A DNA stretch of 64,000 bases. It comes from Marinihelvus sp036351115. GTDB taxonomy: Bacteria > Pseudomonadota > Gammaproteobacteria > Xanthomonadales > SZUA-36. Location of the stretch: contig JAZBOL010000096.1 in NCBI GenBank assembly GCA_036351115.1, positions 1 to 64,000 on the forward strand, read 5' to 3'. This document shows positions 16,140 through 25,333 of the stretch, one piece after another; position 1 is the first letter of the stretch; each line of letters begins with the position of its first letter. A program made the position numbers and the translations under genes. The notes under the pieces were generated by a model, which did no database searches, had not been told where the DNA came from, and saw nothing but the letters and a program-made list of their open reading frames with translations.

Positions 16140-19100
16140 TCAGTGCGCCCTGCTGGCGCCGGGCTCGCCGTCCGGCTCTGCTTTGCGGCCGTGGCGAACG
16201 CGGTTCTTCACGCGGCTGCTGACGCGGGTGACGTCCACACCGATGGCGTAGAGCGCCGGCACCAGCAGCAGGGTCACGAAGAAGGCGATGAACACCCCGA
16301 AGCACAGGGACACCACGACCGGGATCAGGAACTTGGCCTGCATCGACCGCTCGAACAGCATCGGGGTCAGGCCGACGATGGTCGTCAGCGTGGTCAGCAT
16401 GATCGGGCGGAAGCGGGCGACACCGGCGTTGATGACGGCCTCGATGCCTTCCTGGCCCTTGGCCCGCAGACGGTTCGTGTAGTCGATCAGCACGAGGTTG
16501 TCGTTGACCACGACGCCCACCGCGGCGGCGATGCCGAAGTAGCTGAACATGTTCATGCTGATGCCCATGACCAGGTGGCCCAGGATGCCGCCCGCGAAGG
16601 CGAAGGGCATGGCGACCATGATCAGGAACGGCTGGAAGTAGCTGTGGAAGGCCACGGCCAGCATGGCGAACATGGCGAAGATCGCGATGGTGTACAGGAA
16701 CCGCACCTCGCGCAGGAAGCGCGCCTCGCCCTCGGCCTGGCCGATGGAGCCCCGCTCGATGCCGGGATAACGTTTCTCCCACTCGGGGAAGAAGTTCGCA
16801 TCCAGGTCTTCCATGATCTCGCCGCGCACGTCGTCTTTCAGGTCCGCCGAAACCCGGGCCGCACGGCTGCCGTTCCAGCGCTGAATGCGCTTGATGCCGG
16901 GCGCGTATTCCAGGTCGGCCACCGCCAGCAAGGGCACTTCGCGGCCATCGCTGGTGCGCACGCGGAAGTGCTTCAGGCTTTCGATGGACTGCCGTGATTC
17001 GAGCGGGTAGTGCACCATGACGCGCACATCCTGCCCGTTGCGCGGGATGCGCTGAACTTCCTCCCCGTAGTAAGCCTGGCGCACCTGGCGCGTGACGTCG
17101 GCCAGGGTCAGACCGAGTTTCTGGGCGCCGGGCTTCAGCTCGAGGCGAATCTCCTCGGAAGCGCTTTCCAGGTTGTTGCGCACGTCGTACAGCGCATCGT
17201 AGGTCCGCAGCTGCTCCTCGACCTCGTTCACGGCCCGGCGCAGTACGTCCAGGTCCGGGTGGCGGATGGACAGCTCGAAGCCCGGATCACCGCCGTTCTG
17301 GGTGTAGTCCACGGACACCTCTTTCGCATCCGGCACGTCGCCCATGAGCTCCCGCAGGCGAATGGCCGCCTCCTTGGCGCTCATGTCGCGCACTTCCGGG
17401 GGCGCCAGCTTGACGATGGCCAGCACGGAGTCGCGCCGGGAACGGGTGTACCAGTTCTCGATGAGGGCGCCCTCGCCTTCCGTACGCTCCTCGACCTCCT
17501 CCACCAGGCGCTCTTCCGCGTCCTGCAGCTGGGCGAGAATCTCCAGCGCCCGGCTGTAGGGTGCGCCCTCCGGCAGCACCACGTTGACGATGACCTCGTC
17601 CGATTCGATCTCCGGCATGAAGGTCTGCTTGACCCAGCCGGTGCTCATGAAGCCGAAGCTCACGACCAGGATCGCCGTGAAAACGCTCGTGGTCAGGTAG
17701 CGGTGCCGCACGGCGAATTCGCCGATCCTTCGGTAGTGGTTCTGGGCAAAGTGGATGATGCCGTCGGACACCCACTTCTGGGCGTGGCCCGCGCGGCCCA
17801 GCTTCGCGTCGTCCCGCGGCTGCAGCTTGCGCAGGTGCGACGGCAGAATCAGCAGCGATTCGACCAGGGAGAACGCCAGGGCGAGGATCACCACCCAGGT
17901 GATGTGCTTGGTGAACTCGCTGGTGGATCCGGACAGGAACAGCCAGGGAAGGAAGGCGATGATGGTCGTCAGCACGGCGAAGATGACCGGCTTGGCGACC
18001 AGCTGGGCGCCGGCCACCGCCGCGTTGGGTCCGCCGCCGATGCGGTGGGATTCGGAATGCACGCCCTCGCCGACGACGATGGCGTCGTCCACCACGATAC
18101 CCAGCACGAGCAGGAAGGCGAAGGTCGAGATCATGTTCAGGGACACGCCCACGCTCGGCAGGAAAACGAACGCGCCGGCGTAGGCGGTGGCGATCCCCAC
18201 GGCGACCCAGAAGGCCACGATCGGCCGCAGGGTCAGCATGAGGACGCCCAGCACCAGCAACAGGCCAAGGCCCGCCGCATTGCCGATGGTTGCCATGCGG
18301 CCCTTGAAGTCCTCTGCCTGGTCGGTCCAGAGCGTCAGCTCGGCGCCCGGCGGCAGGGAGGCCCGGCGCTCGTCGATCCAGCCGCGGATGGACTCGGAGG
18401 CCCGGATGATGTCCATGGTCTCGGTGGTCATGACCTGCAGCAGCACCGCCGGCTCACCGTTGAGGGTGGCCAGGATCGGCTCGTCCTCGAAGCCGTCGAT
18501 CACCGTGGCGACGTCGCCGACGCGGATCACGCCGCCATCGTCGGTCTGGCGGATCACGATGCGGTCGAATTCGGCCTCCGTGTCCGCCTGGCTGCGCACC
18601 TTGAGCTGGTAGGTGCCCACCTCGGTACGCACGGAGCCGGAGGACTGGTTGATGGAGTGGTTGCGGATGGCCGTGGCCACCTCGTTGAAGCTCATGTTGT
18701 AGCGGCGCAGCTGCTCTTCGCTGACCTGGATGGACACCTCTTCCCGGCGTGTGCCGAACAGCTCGACGATGGAAACGGCCGGGAGGTTGGCGGCCTCGCG
18801 GCGGAGCTGTTCCGCCAGCCGCTTCAGGTCCCGTTCGCCCAGGTCACCGCTGATGGCGACGCGGATGAACTCGTTGCGGTTGACCCACTGGCGAACCTGG
18901 GGCGGTTCGATGTCCCGGGGAAAGGAGGAGATGGAGTCCACCCGGATCTTCACGTCGTTCATGAACTGGGTGAAGTCGACGTTCTGGTCGGCGAGGATGT
19001 AGACGCCGCCGTAGCCTTCCGAGGAGTTGGAACGCACCCACTCGATGTTGTCGAGGTCGCTCACGGCCTCTTCGATGCGCGCGACGATCTGCTCCTCGAC

Positions 19101-19277
19101 TTCCTGCGGCGCGGCGCCGGGCCAGGACACATTGATCTCGAGGCCGGGGAACCGCACGTGCGGGTCCATCTCGCGTTCCATGGACTGGAAGCCGAAGAAG
19201 CCGGCGATCAGGATGCCCCACATGAGCAGGTTCGCGGCGACCGGGTTCTTCACCCACCATTCAATCAGGCCATTCAT
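16140..19277 (-). CDS. RND-family efflux pump, inner-membrane transporter
   Basis: The 1045-residue length matches HAE1/AcrB-type transporters. The N-terminal segment NPVAANLLMWGILIAGFFGF is the first membrane helix. The porter-domain region ISWPGAAPQEVEEQI-like (here VSWPGAAPQEVEEQIVARIE) is family-typical. Further helices include LGLLLVLGVLMLTLRPIVAF and VLGIVVDDAIVVGEGVH, which holds the Asp-Asp pair of helix TM4 used in proton relay. Later come FAGGILGHLVMGISMNMFSY and GVVVNDNLVLIDYTN. It exchanges protons for exported lipophilic compounds, with the adaptor encoded just upstream. No outer-membrane TolC-type gene follows. The substrate is unknown. Confidence 0.95.
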   Translation of the reverse strand: MNGLIEWWVKNPVAANLLMWGILIAGFFGFQSMEREMDPHVRFPGLEINVSWPGAAPQEVEEQIVARIEEAVSDLDNIEWVRSNSSEGYGGVYILADQNVDFTQFMNDVKIRVDSISSFPRDIEPPQVRQWVNRNEFIRVAISGDLGERDLKRLAEQLRREAANLPAVSIVELFGTRREEVSIQVSEEQLRRYNMSFNEVATAIRNHSINQSSGSVRTEVGTYQLKVRSQADTEAEFDRIVIRQTDDGGVIRVGDVATVIDGFEDEPILATLNGEPAVLLQVMTTETMDIIRASESIRGWIDERRASLPPGAELTLWTDQAEDFKGRMATIGNAAGLGLLLVLGVLMLTLRPIVAFWVAVGIATAYAGAFVFLPSVGVSLNMISTFAFLLVLGIVVDDAIVVGEGVHSESHRIGGGPNAAVAGAQLVAKPVIFAVLTTIIAFLPWLFLSGSTSEFTKHITWVVILALAFSLVESLLILPSHLRKLQPRDDAKLGRAGHAQKWVSDGIIHFAQNHYRRIGEFAVRHRYLTTSVFTAILVVSFGFMSTGWVKQTFMPEIESDEVIVNVVLPEGAPYSRALEILAQLQDAEERLVEEVEERTEGEGALIENWYTRSRRDSVLAIVKLAPPEVRDMSAKEAAIRLRELMGDVPDAKEVSVDYTQNGGDPGFELSIRHPDLDVLRRAVNEVEEQLRTYDALYDVRNNLESASEEIRLELKPGAQKLGLTLADVTRQVRQAYYGEEVQRIPRNGQDVRVMVHYPLESRQSIESLKHFRVRTSDGREVPLLAVADLEYAPGIKRIQRWNGSRAARVSADLKDDVRGEIMEDLDANFFPEWEKRYPGIERGSIGQAEGEARFLREVRFLYTIAIFAMFAMLAVAFHSYFQPFLIMVAMPFAFAGGILGHLVMGISMNMFSYFGIAAAVGVVVNDNLVLIDYTNRLRAKGQEGIEAVINAGVARFRPIMLTTLTTIVGLTPMLFERSMQAKFLIPVVVSLCFGVFIAFFVTLLLVPALYAIGVDVTRVSSRVKNRVRHGRKAEPDGEPGASRAH

Positions 19278-19319
19278 GGCTGTTCTCCCTCTTTTTCTTC
19301 GTCTCGCGTGGGCTCAGGT

Positions 19320-20513
19320 TCAGCTCTGGGTGTTGCGAAAAAGCGGCTCCACTTCCATGCCGTCGGTGGCATTGGGAAGCGTGGAGGTCACCACGTGCTC
19401 GCCCGCGGCGACGCCGGAGGCGACCAGGACCTGGTCCTCGGAGGTGGAGATGACGTCCACGGTGCGGATTTCGAGGCGGTTGTCCTCGTTGATGACGTAA
19501 ACCTTGTCCTCGTTGCGCAGGGCGAGGCGCGGCATCACGATGGCATCGAGTTCTTCCACGCCGCCGATGCGGGCGTTGACGAACAGGCCGACCGCCATGG
19601 GCATGCCATCGGTGGCGGCGGCGCCGTAGGGATCCGCGACTTCGGCGGTGGCGTAGATCAACCGCGTTTCCTGGTCCACGGCGGCGCTGACACGCACGAT
19701 GCGGCCTTCCCACTGGTACTCGCGGTTACCGAGGGTGGTGCTGAACAGCACCCGGGGCGCCGTCAGGGCATCCTCCGCGGTGTAGCCCATGGGCAGGTCG
19801 AGTTCGACCAGCTGCGTATCGGTGAGCGGCAGGCGGACCTCGGCGATGTCGGTGGAAAAGACGGTTCCCAGGGAAACGCCGGCGGTCACGAACTGTCCGA
19901 TGCCGACATCGCGCGAGCGTACGCGGCCATCGAAGGGCAGGCGAAGCTCCGTGCGTTCGAGGTCGAGGCGCGCCTGGCGCAGCTGCGCCCTGGCGGACCG
20001 CAGCTCCGCTTCAGCCTGGGCAACCTGGGTCAGGTTCAGGGAAAACGCCGTGGGCTCTTCGCCGGCTTTGCGGTTGTTGCTCCACTCTTTTTCCTTGATG
20101 TCTTTCGTGGCCAGCTGCCGCTCCAGCTCGGTCTGGGCACGGGCCACGACGGCTTCCGCGTTGGCCAGGGCCAGGCGGTAGTCCGTATCGTCGATCTTGA
20201 GCAGCAGGTCGCCGGCCCGGAATTCGGCGCCGTCGTTGAAGTTTTCGGACAGGCTGACGATACGACCCGACACCTGGGGCACGAGGTCGATCTGCGTCTT
20301 TGGACGCACTTCGCCCTGGGTTTCGACCTTGACCTGGATCGCGTCGGAGCGCGCCTCGTCCACATAGAGGGAAACCAGGCGGTTTTCTTCCTCGACTTTT
20401 TCCGGCGCGGGGCGGGCCGCGGCCAGCCCCTTGACGATCAGCACGCCGGTCAGCAGCACGGCGATCGGGGCGGACACTTTCAGCAACTTTTTCACAACAG
20501 ACCTCATCTCCAT
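19320..20513 (-). CDS. RND efflux periplasmic adaptor (membrane fusion protein)
   Basis: The start is set at ATG 20513 (397 residues), with GGGGAAAAAAG just upstream; the open frame before it overlaps non-coding sequence. A signal-anchor (VSAPIAVLLTGVLIVKGLAA) is followed by the biotinyl-lipoyl half motif VRPKTQIDLVPQVSGRIVSL and AGDLLLKIDDTDYRLALANA. A helical hairpin spans about residues 115-205, and the second lipoyl half is RTELRLPFDGRVRSRDVGIG-like. It bridges the inner-membrane pump to an outer-membrane channel. The stop lies 42 bases before the pump gene, so the two form an operon. Confidence 0.94.
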   Translation of the reverse strand: MEMRSVVKKLLKVSAPIAVLLTGVLIVKGLAAARPAPEKVEEENRLVSLYVDEARSDAIQVKVETQGEVRPKTQIDLVPQVSGRIVSLSENFNDGAEFRAGDLLLKIDDTDYRLALANAEAVVARAQTELERQLATKDIKEKEWSNNRKAGEEPTAFSLNLTQVAQAEAELRSARAQLRQARLDLERTELRLPFDGRVRSRDVGIGQFVTAGVSLGTVFSTDIAEVRLPLTDTQLVELDLPMGYTAEDALTAPRVLFSTTLGNREYQWEGRIVRVSAAVDQETRLIYATAEVADPYGAAATDGMPMAVGLFVNARIGGVEELDAIVMPRLALRNEDKVYVINEDNRLEIRTVDVISTSEDQVLVASGVAAGEHVVTSTLPNATDGMEVEPLFRNTQS

Positions 20514-20911
20514 GATCTTTTTTCCCCGGGGAACCGGTTGGTGTTCCCCTGTTCGCGGGTGCACGACATCGCAAGCGCTGTGCACCACAGCACCGTTTTC
20601 CGCAACCTGTTGGGCCCGTGCATGTTTTTGGGTTTTGGTCCCGCTTCTGTTGGCGGGCCGGCATCGGGCAGGATCAGGAGACCACACACGATGCGCAAGC
20701 ACATGGGCCGAAAGTCAGGGACACGCCGAGCGGTTTTGATTCTTGCGATGAACCGTTGACCGGAATCGTCCGGACGACCTGTCCTGCTCTCTCATACCTT
20801 TGGACGACCTGAACCGGCAAAAAGTTACACCCGGGTTTCCGACGCCCATGACGAAGTCACGGCCGCGGAGTAACCTATGGGTTCCGAATCGTGCCGCAGG
20901 GGAGGCTCGAC
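20514..20911. other. Divergent intergenic region with hairpin and 30-bp-spaced direct repeats
   Basis: This 398-bp stretch separates the divergent efflux operon and an outer-membrane protein gene. It holds an inverted repeat GGGGAAC / GTTCCCC with an 8-base loop close to the adaptor start, within the efflux leader on the minus strand. It also has two copies of GGACGACCTG at 20772-20781 and 20802-20811, exactly 30 bp apart, about 100 bases before the barrel gene. Direct repeats on one DNA face suggest a regulator site. No convincing ORF was found. Confidence 0.4.
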
Positions 20912-22048
20912 ATGGTGCCCGGACGCACCATCACAGGGTGTTGCTTCGCGCTGCTGCTGGCCATGGGCTGCGCAGAGGCGCAGGACATGGGGGACGGGGA
21001 TGGCCGTTCCCCGACAGCTCCCCCGCCCTCGGAGGCGCCGGTGACGGAAGAGGAGGCCCTGGACAGGGTCCAGGAGCCCTTCACGGAGATTCCGGGCCCC
21101 ATCCAACCCCCCATGGATGTCGTGGGCGCCCAGGACGGCTGCGACGCAGACTACTCGGAACCGCACTGGCAGGAGGACACGCAGGAGTTTTTCCGCGGCA
21201 TCAGTTGCCACACTTTTCGCTGGGCGGATGGACTTTTCGGTGAAGACGTCGACTATCCGGAAGACTCGGTCAGCGGCCTGGCCGTGCTGGGGGGCAGCTG
21301 GAATCAGTACGAGGGCTTCGACAGCCGTCTCCGATTTCGGGTGCGGGCGCCGCTACCCAACATGGATCGGCGCTGGGACCTCATCTTGGGACGGGATGAC
21401 GAAGACGCATTCATCCAGGATACCCAGCCCCAGGACGACACGTTCTACAACCCGGGCGTTCTCAACCGCGGGGACAGCGACTCCCTGATCCTGGGGCTCG
21501 GCGGACGCCGTCGCGGTGCGGATCGCAACGGGTGGGACTGGTCGGCCGGCGTCCGGCTTCGCCGTTCGCCGGTCCCCTACGTCCGGCTGCGCTATTTCTA
21601 TTCGAAAGTGTTCAGCCCCGAAACCGACCTGCGAGCCCGGCAGACCTTCTTCTGGCGCAGTGATGACGGCTTCGGCACCACCACCCGCGCCGACCTGGCC
21701 CACGCGTTTCGTCCCCAGGACGTCATGCGCTGGGAGACGGTCGCCACCCTCTCGGAAGTCACCGAAGGGGTCGAGTGGTTCGTCGGTCAGACGTGGTTCC
21801 ACCTCATGCGCGATCGCCGCGCGTTCTCCGTCCTGACCTTTGCGAGCGGCGAAACCGACGCACCCGTCGGGCTGCGCGAGGCCGGATTCAATTTCATTTT
21901 CCGCCAGCCCTTCACACGTGACTGGATCTGGATCTCCTACGGCCCCAGCGCCACCTGGCCCCGTTTCGAACCGGAAGACGAACGTGAGCTGTCGCTCGGC
22001 TTCACGGTCCAACTTGAAATGGAGTTCGGCAACTGGGCCTACCGCTGA
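20912..22048 (+). CDS. Outer-membrane beta-barrel protein of unknown function
   Basis: The start is placed at ATG 20912, seven bases after AGGGGAGG; the frame extends to 20891 with no better site. A signal peptide (TITGCCFALLLAMGCAEAQD) is followed by a proline/acidic linker to about residue 80. A cysteine pair (GCDADYSEP and ISCHTF) probably forms a disulfide. The remainder alternates aromatic and polar residues, with strands such as GGSWNQYEGFDSRLRFRVRA, and ends with a terminal strand LGFTVQLEMEFGNWAYR. It resembles conserved barrel proteins of marine Gammaproteobacteria, but no named family was recognised. The OMPLA active-site motif is absent. Confidence 0.7.
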   Translation: MVPGRTITGCCFALLLAMGCAEAQDMGDGDGRSPTAPPPSEAPVTEEEALDRVQEPFTEIPGPIQPPMDVVGAQDGCDADYSEPHWQEDTQEFFRGISCHTFRWADGLFGEDVDYPEDSVSGLAVLGGSWNQYEGFDSRLRFRVRAPLPNMDRRWDLILGRDDEDAFIQDTQPQDDTFYNPGVLNRGDSDSLILGLGGRRRGADRNGWDWSAGVRLRRSPVPYVRLRYFYSKVFSPETDLRARQTFFWRSDDGFGTTTRADLAHAFRPQDVMRWETVATLSEVTEGVEWFVGQTWFHLMRDRRAFSVLTFASGETDAPVGLREAGFNFIFRQPFTRDWIWISYGPSATWPRFEPEDERELSLGFTVQLEMEFGNWAYR

Positions 22049-22116
22049 TACACCATCGAGCCCAACAAGTCTAAAGACTGCAACGTGTTGTATTAGAAGT
22101 TTTTTGTATTTTCTCG

Positions 22117-22144
22117 TTGATTTGATTCAATAAGCCTATAGAAT
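22117..22144 (+). promoter_or_regulatory. Candidate sigma-70 promoter for the TetR/sat-cysC operon
   Basis: TTGATT (22117-22122), a 16-bp spacer and TAGAAT (22139-22144) lie in an unusually AT-rich patch, giving a leader of about 24 bases to the ATG at 22175. A short palindrome AGTCT-AA-AGACT sits 46 bases upstream of the -35. Confidence 0.45.
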
Positions 22145-22174
22145 ACGCGCCTCGCAACGACGTACCGGCGCAGC

Positions 22175-22783
22175 ATGCAAAACCCCGACTCTCCCAAGTA
22201 CCAGCAGAACAAGCTGGCGGCGATTCACGCCGCGGCGGCCGTGTTCGCGCGCAAGGGCTACCACGGCGCGAGCACCACGGACATCGCCAGCGAGATGGGT
22301 ATCAAGCAGGGGAGCCTCTACTACTACTTCAAGTCGAAAGAGGCGGCGCTGGAAGAGGTCTGCCTTTACGGCATTCGTGACTATGTCCACCGCATGGAGG
22401 AGATCGCCACGAGTGAGCAGCCCTTCGAGGCCCGCCTGCTGGCGACGGTGACCTCGCATCTCTCCAGCTACCGGGAGAAGAACGAGGCGCTGAAGGTCCA
22501 CAACGACGAGCGGCTGTACCTGCCGGAAATCAAGCGCATCAAGCTCAAGCAGCTGGGCAGTCATTACCGCGAGTTGCTCGAAGGCATCTTCGAGGACGCC
22601 GTGGCCGGCGGCGCCCTGCGCCCGGGCATCGATTGTCACTTCGCCGCCCAGTCGGTCATCGGTATGTGCAATGCCTGGGGAGAACTCATCGTGCGGGACC
22701 CGTCCCTGGACGTCTTCGACACCATCCGCAAGGTCACGGACCTGCTGCTCAACGGCTTCGTGCCCCCGGCGGCGAAGCCCTGA
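22175..22783 (+). CDS. TetR-family transcriptional regulator
   Basis: The product has 202 residues. Residues about 12-58 are the TetR helix-turn-helix: IHAAAAVFARKGYHGASTTD, IASEMGIKQGSLYYYFKSKE. The helical C-terminal ligand domain is of the TetR_C / FadR-KstR2-like size, with HLSSYREKNEALKVHNDERL. It precedes the sulfate adenylyltransferase/kinase gene by 46 bases on the same strand and probably controls that operon or a catabolic set. The ligand is unknown. Its own promoter region does not contain the AAACAGTC palindrome found elsewhere in the window. Confidence 0.9.
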   Translation: MQNPDSPKYQQNKLAAIHAAAAVFARKGYHGASTTDIASEMGIKQGSLYYYFKSKEAALEEVCLYGIRDYVHRMEEIATSEQPFEARLLATVTSHLSSYREKNEALKVHNDERLYLPEIKRIKLKQLGSHYRELLEGIFEDAVAGGALRPGIDCHFAAQSVIGMCNAWGELIVRDPSLDVFDTIRKVTDLLLNGFVPPAAKP

Positions 22784-22829
22784 ACCACGAACCAACGAAC
22801 CCGATTTCACGATTCAAAGGAACACCATC

Positions 22830-24542
22830 ATGGGTGCATTCAAGGAGCCGCACGGCGGCGAACTCAAGAATCTCTACCTGGACGCCGAAGCGGCGGAACA
22901 GGAAAAAGTGCGCGCCAGGGAGCTCACCTCCTGGGACCTGACGCCGCGCCAGCTGTGCGACATCGACCTGCTGCTCAACGGCGCCTTTTCGCCCCTCGAG
23001 GGCTTTCTGAACCGCGCCGACTACGAGTCCGTCTGCACCGACATGCGCCTGCAAAACGGCGTGCTCTGGCCCATGCCCATCACGCTGGATGTCAGCGAGG
23101 CATTTGCCGGGTCCCTGGAATCCGGCCAGGCCATCGCCCTGCGCGATCCGGAAGGCGTGCTCGTCGCGACCCTCGAGGTCGAAGACGTCTGGGCGCCGGA
23201 CAAGGGCAGGGAAGCCGAACAGGTGTTCGGCACCACGGACGACACCCACCCGTCGGTGAATTACCTGCTTAACCAGTCCGGAAGCCACTACGTGGGCGGC
23301 CGGCTTCGCGGCGTGGAAGCGCCCACCTACTACGATTTCAAGGCGCTCCGCGAGTCACCGGCGGAAGTCCGGGCCCGCTTCGAAAAGCTGGGCTGGCGCA
23401 AGGTGGTGGCCTTCCAGACCCGCAACCCCCTGCACCGGGCCCACCAGGAGCTGACGTTCCGGGCGGCCCGGGAGGTCGAGGCCAACCTGCTCATCCACCC
23501 GGTCGTGGGCATGACCAAGCCGGGTGACATCGACCACTTCACCCGGGTGCGGTGTTACGAACACGTCCTGGAGCAATACCCGGAGCAGACCACAACCCTG
23601 AGCCTGCTCAACCTGGCCATGCGCATGGCCGGTCCGCGCGAGGCGCTGTGGCATGCCATTATTCGCAAGAACTATGGCTGCACGCACTTCATCGTCGGTC
23701 GCGACCACGCCGGCCCCGGCAACGATCGCAACGGGGAGCCGTTCTACGGCCCCTATGACGCCCAGGATCTGTTCCGCCAGCACGAGGAGGAACTCGATAT
23801 TTCCATGGTGCCGTTCAAGATGATGGTTTATGTCGAGAACCGCGCCGAATACCAGCCCGCGGACGAAGTCGGCGAGGGCGACAAGGTGCTGAACATCTCC
23901 GGCACCGAGTTCCGGCGCCGGCTCCAGGAAGGTCTCGACATCCCCGACTGGTTCTCCTATCCGAAAGTCGTCGAGGAACTGCGCCGGGCCCACCCGCCCC
24001 GGCACCAGCAGGGCATCACGATCTTTTTCACGGGCCTGTCCGGTTCCGGAAAATCCACGATCGCAAACGCGCTCATGGTCAAGCTGCTCGAGGACGGCCG
24101 TCGCCCGGTGACCCTGCTCGACGGCGACGTGGTGCGCAAACACCTGTCCAGCGAACTGACCTTCTCCAAGGCGCACCGGGACCTGAATATCCAGCGCATC
24201 GGCTACGTGGCCAGCGAGATCACCAAGAACCGCGGCATCGCCATCTGCGCGCCGATCGCCCCCTACGCGGCCACGCGCCGGCAGGTGCGGGACATGGTCG
24301 AGCCCCTGGGCGGCTTTTTCGAGGTTCACGTGGCCACGCCCATCGAGGTTTGCGAGGAGCGCGACCGCAAGGGCCTGTACGCCAAGGCCCGGGCCGGTAT
24401 CATCAAGGGCTTCACGGGCATCGACGACCCTTACGAGGTGCCCGAAAACGCGGAGATCGTCATCGACACCACGGAATTGACACCGGACCTGGCCGCCCAC
24501 CGCATCCTGATCACCCTGGAGAAGCACGGCTACCTGCGTTGA
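22830..24542 (+). CDS. Bifunctional sulfate adenylyltransferase / adenylylsulfate kinase
   Basis: The product has 570 residues from ATG 22830, which has AAAGG nine bases upstream. Residues about 1-390 are a single-chain (Sat-type) ATP sulfurylase with QTRNPLHRAHQELTFRAA (nucleotide HxxH) and FIVGRDHAGPGND. Residues about 395-565 are APS kinase with P-loop GLSGSGKSTIANAL, DGDVVRKHLSSELTFSKAHR and KGLYAKARAGIIKGFTGID. Together they turn sulfate and ATP into PAPS for assimilation or for sulfation. No cysH or cysI is adjacent. The stop overlaps a TTG of the next gene. Confidence 0.95.
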   Translation: MGAFKEPHGGELKNLYLDAEAAEQEKVRARELTSWDLTPRQLCDIDLLLNGAFSPLEGFLNRADYESVCTDMRLQNGVLWPMPITLDVSEAFAGSLESGQAIALRDPEGVLVATLEVEDVWAPDKGREAEQVFGTTDDTHPSVNYLLNQSGSHYVGGRLRGVEAPTYYDFKALRESPAEVRARFEKLGWRKVVAFQTRNPLHRAHQELTFRAAREVEANLLIHPVVGMTKPGDIDHFTRVRCYEHVLEQYPEQTTTLSLLNLAMRMAGPREALWHAIIRKNYGCTHFIVGRDHAGPGNDRNGEPFYGPYDAQDLFRQHEEELDISMVPFKMMVYVENRAEYQPADEVGEGDKVLNISGTEFRRRLQEGLDIPDWFSYPKVVEELRRAHPPRHQQGITIFFTGLSGSGKSTIANALMVKLLEDGRRPVTLLDGDVVRKHLSSELTFSKAHRDLNIQRIGYVASEITKNRGIAICAPIAPYAATRRQVRDMVEPLGGFFEVHVATPIEVCEERDRKGLYAKARAGIIKGFTGIDDPYEVPENAEIVIDTTELTPDLAAHRILITLEKHGYLR

Positions 24543-25093
24543 GCGCTTTCGAATACCTGTCGGTTTTCGTGTCCATCATCCTGGGCCTCGCCGTGGTGCA
24601 TCTCCTCGGCGGGGTCTCGCTCATCCTGGACCAGCGCGTCATCGCGCGCCTTTACTGGGTGCACTTCGCCTGGGTGGTGAACATGTTCAGCCTCATCACC
24701 TGGGTGTGGTGGAGCAACTGGCAACTCAACGACGTTCCCGCGTTTTCGTCGATTCACTACCTGTCCATGGTGCTGTTTTGCGTGACCCTCTACCTCATGT
24801 GCGGCCTGCTGTTCCCGGTCCGGGGCAAGGAGGTGGAGGATTTCCGGGACCAGTTCGAAATGAACCGCTCACGCTTCTTCCATCTCGGCCAGGCCCTGGT
24901 CCTGGCCGCGGCGCTGAACGGCTACGTGGACCGGCAGGTGCTCGGGGAACCGAATACGCTCGAGCGGTCCATCACCCTCGTCGCCCTCGCCGTGCTGTTC
25001 GGCATCGCGGCGAGGACGTCGTCGCGCCGCTTTCAGGGCGCCCTGGCGATCGGGTTCTTCCTGATGATGGTGCGCTGGATCATCACCGAGTGA
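24539..25093 (+). CDS. Small polytopic inner-membrane protein
   Basis: The reading frame starts at TTG 24539, overlapping the previous stop (TTGA), so it is likely translated by coupling. The 184-residue product begins LSAFEYLSVFVSIILGLAVV, then HLLGGVSLILDQRVIARLYW. About five to six membrane segments are visible, including FAWVVNMFSLITWVWWSNWQ, IHYLSMVLFCVTLYLMCGLL, FFHLGQALVLAAALNGYVDR, ITLVALAVLFGIAART and ALAIGFFLMMVRWIIT. Homologous small proteins with a SAFEYLS start are common hypotheticals. Function unknown. The position hints at a link to sulfate or PAPS metabolism. Confidence 0.7.
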   Translation: MSAFEYLSVFVSIILGLAVVHLLGGVSLILDQRVIARLYWVHFAWVVNMFSLITWVWWSNWQLNDVPAFSSIHYLSMVLFCVTLYLMCGLLFPVRGKEVEDFRDQFEMNRSRFFHLGQALVLAAALNGYVDRQVLGEPNTLERSITLVALAVLFGIAARTSSRRFQGALAIGFFLMMVRWIITE

Positions 25094-25230
25094 ATAAATC
25101 GGGGCGCCGGCGAACGCCCCTCTCGACGCTTTCTTTCTGAATCGGACGACCACGCCCGGGCCGCGAGGCGGGGGCGGGGCCTTGGCGCGTGCATCAACCG
25201 GACCCCCGCCACCTCAACCGCGGTTAAAAA

Positions 25231-25271
25231 AAACAGTCCAGCTTGATTTTTTGTTAAAGCCACGTTGTAAT
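25231..25271 (+). promoter_or_regulatory. TonB-receptor promoter with degenerate AAACAGTC operator
   Basis: TTGATT (25243-25248), a 17-bp spacer and TGTAAT (25266-25271) form a good promoter 62 bases before the receptor start. The -35 is embedded in AAACAGTCCAGCTTGATT (25231-25248), whose left arm is identical to the island palindrome and whose right arm keeps five of eight bases. Confidence 0.5.
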
Positions 25272-25333
25272 GCGGTTTGGGAAGCCCCAGCAATCGCTGA
25301 CACAAAACAATCAGACTCCGTGGAGAACCCATC

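Noticed and set aside
17010..20759. 1249-codon plus-strand open frame across the RND pump genes
   Set aside because: The minus strand carries clear RND transporter and adaptor motifs. The plus frame is repetitive His/Asp/Val/Gly text typical of antisense shadows.
20912..22048. Outer-membrane phospholipase A (PldA)
   Set aside because: The barrel lacks the HESNG-type active-site motif and has a long proline-rich N-terminal linker. It is kept as a barrel of unknown function.
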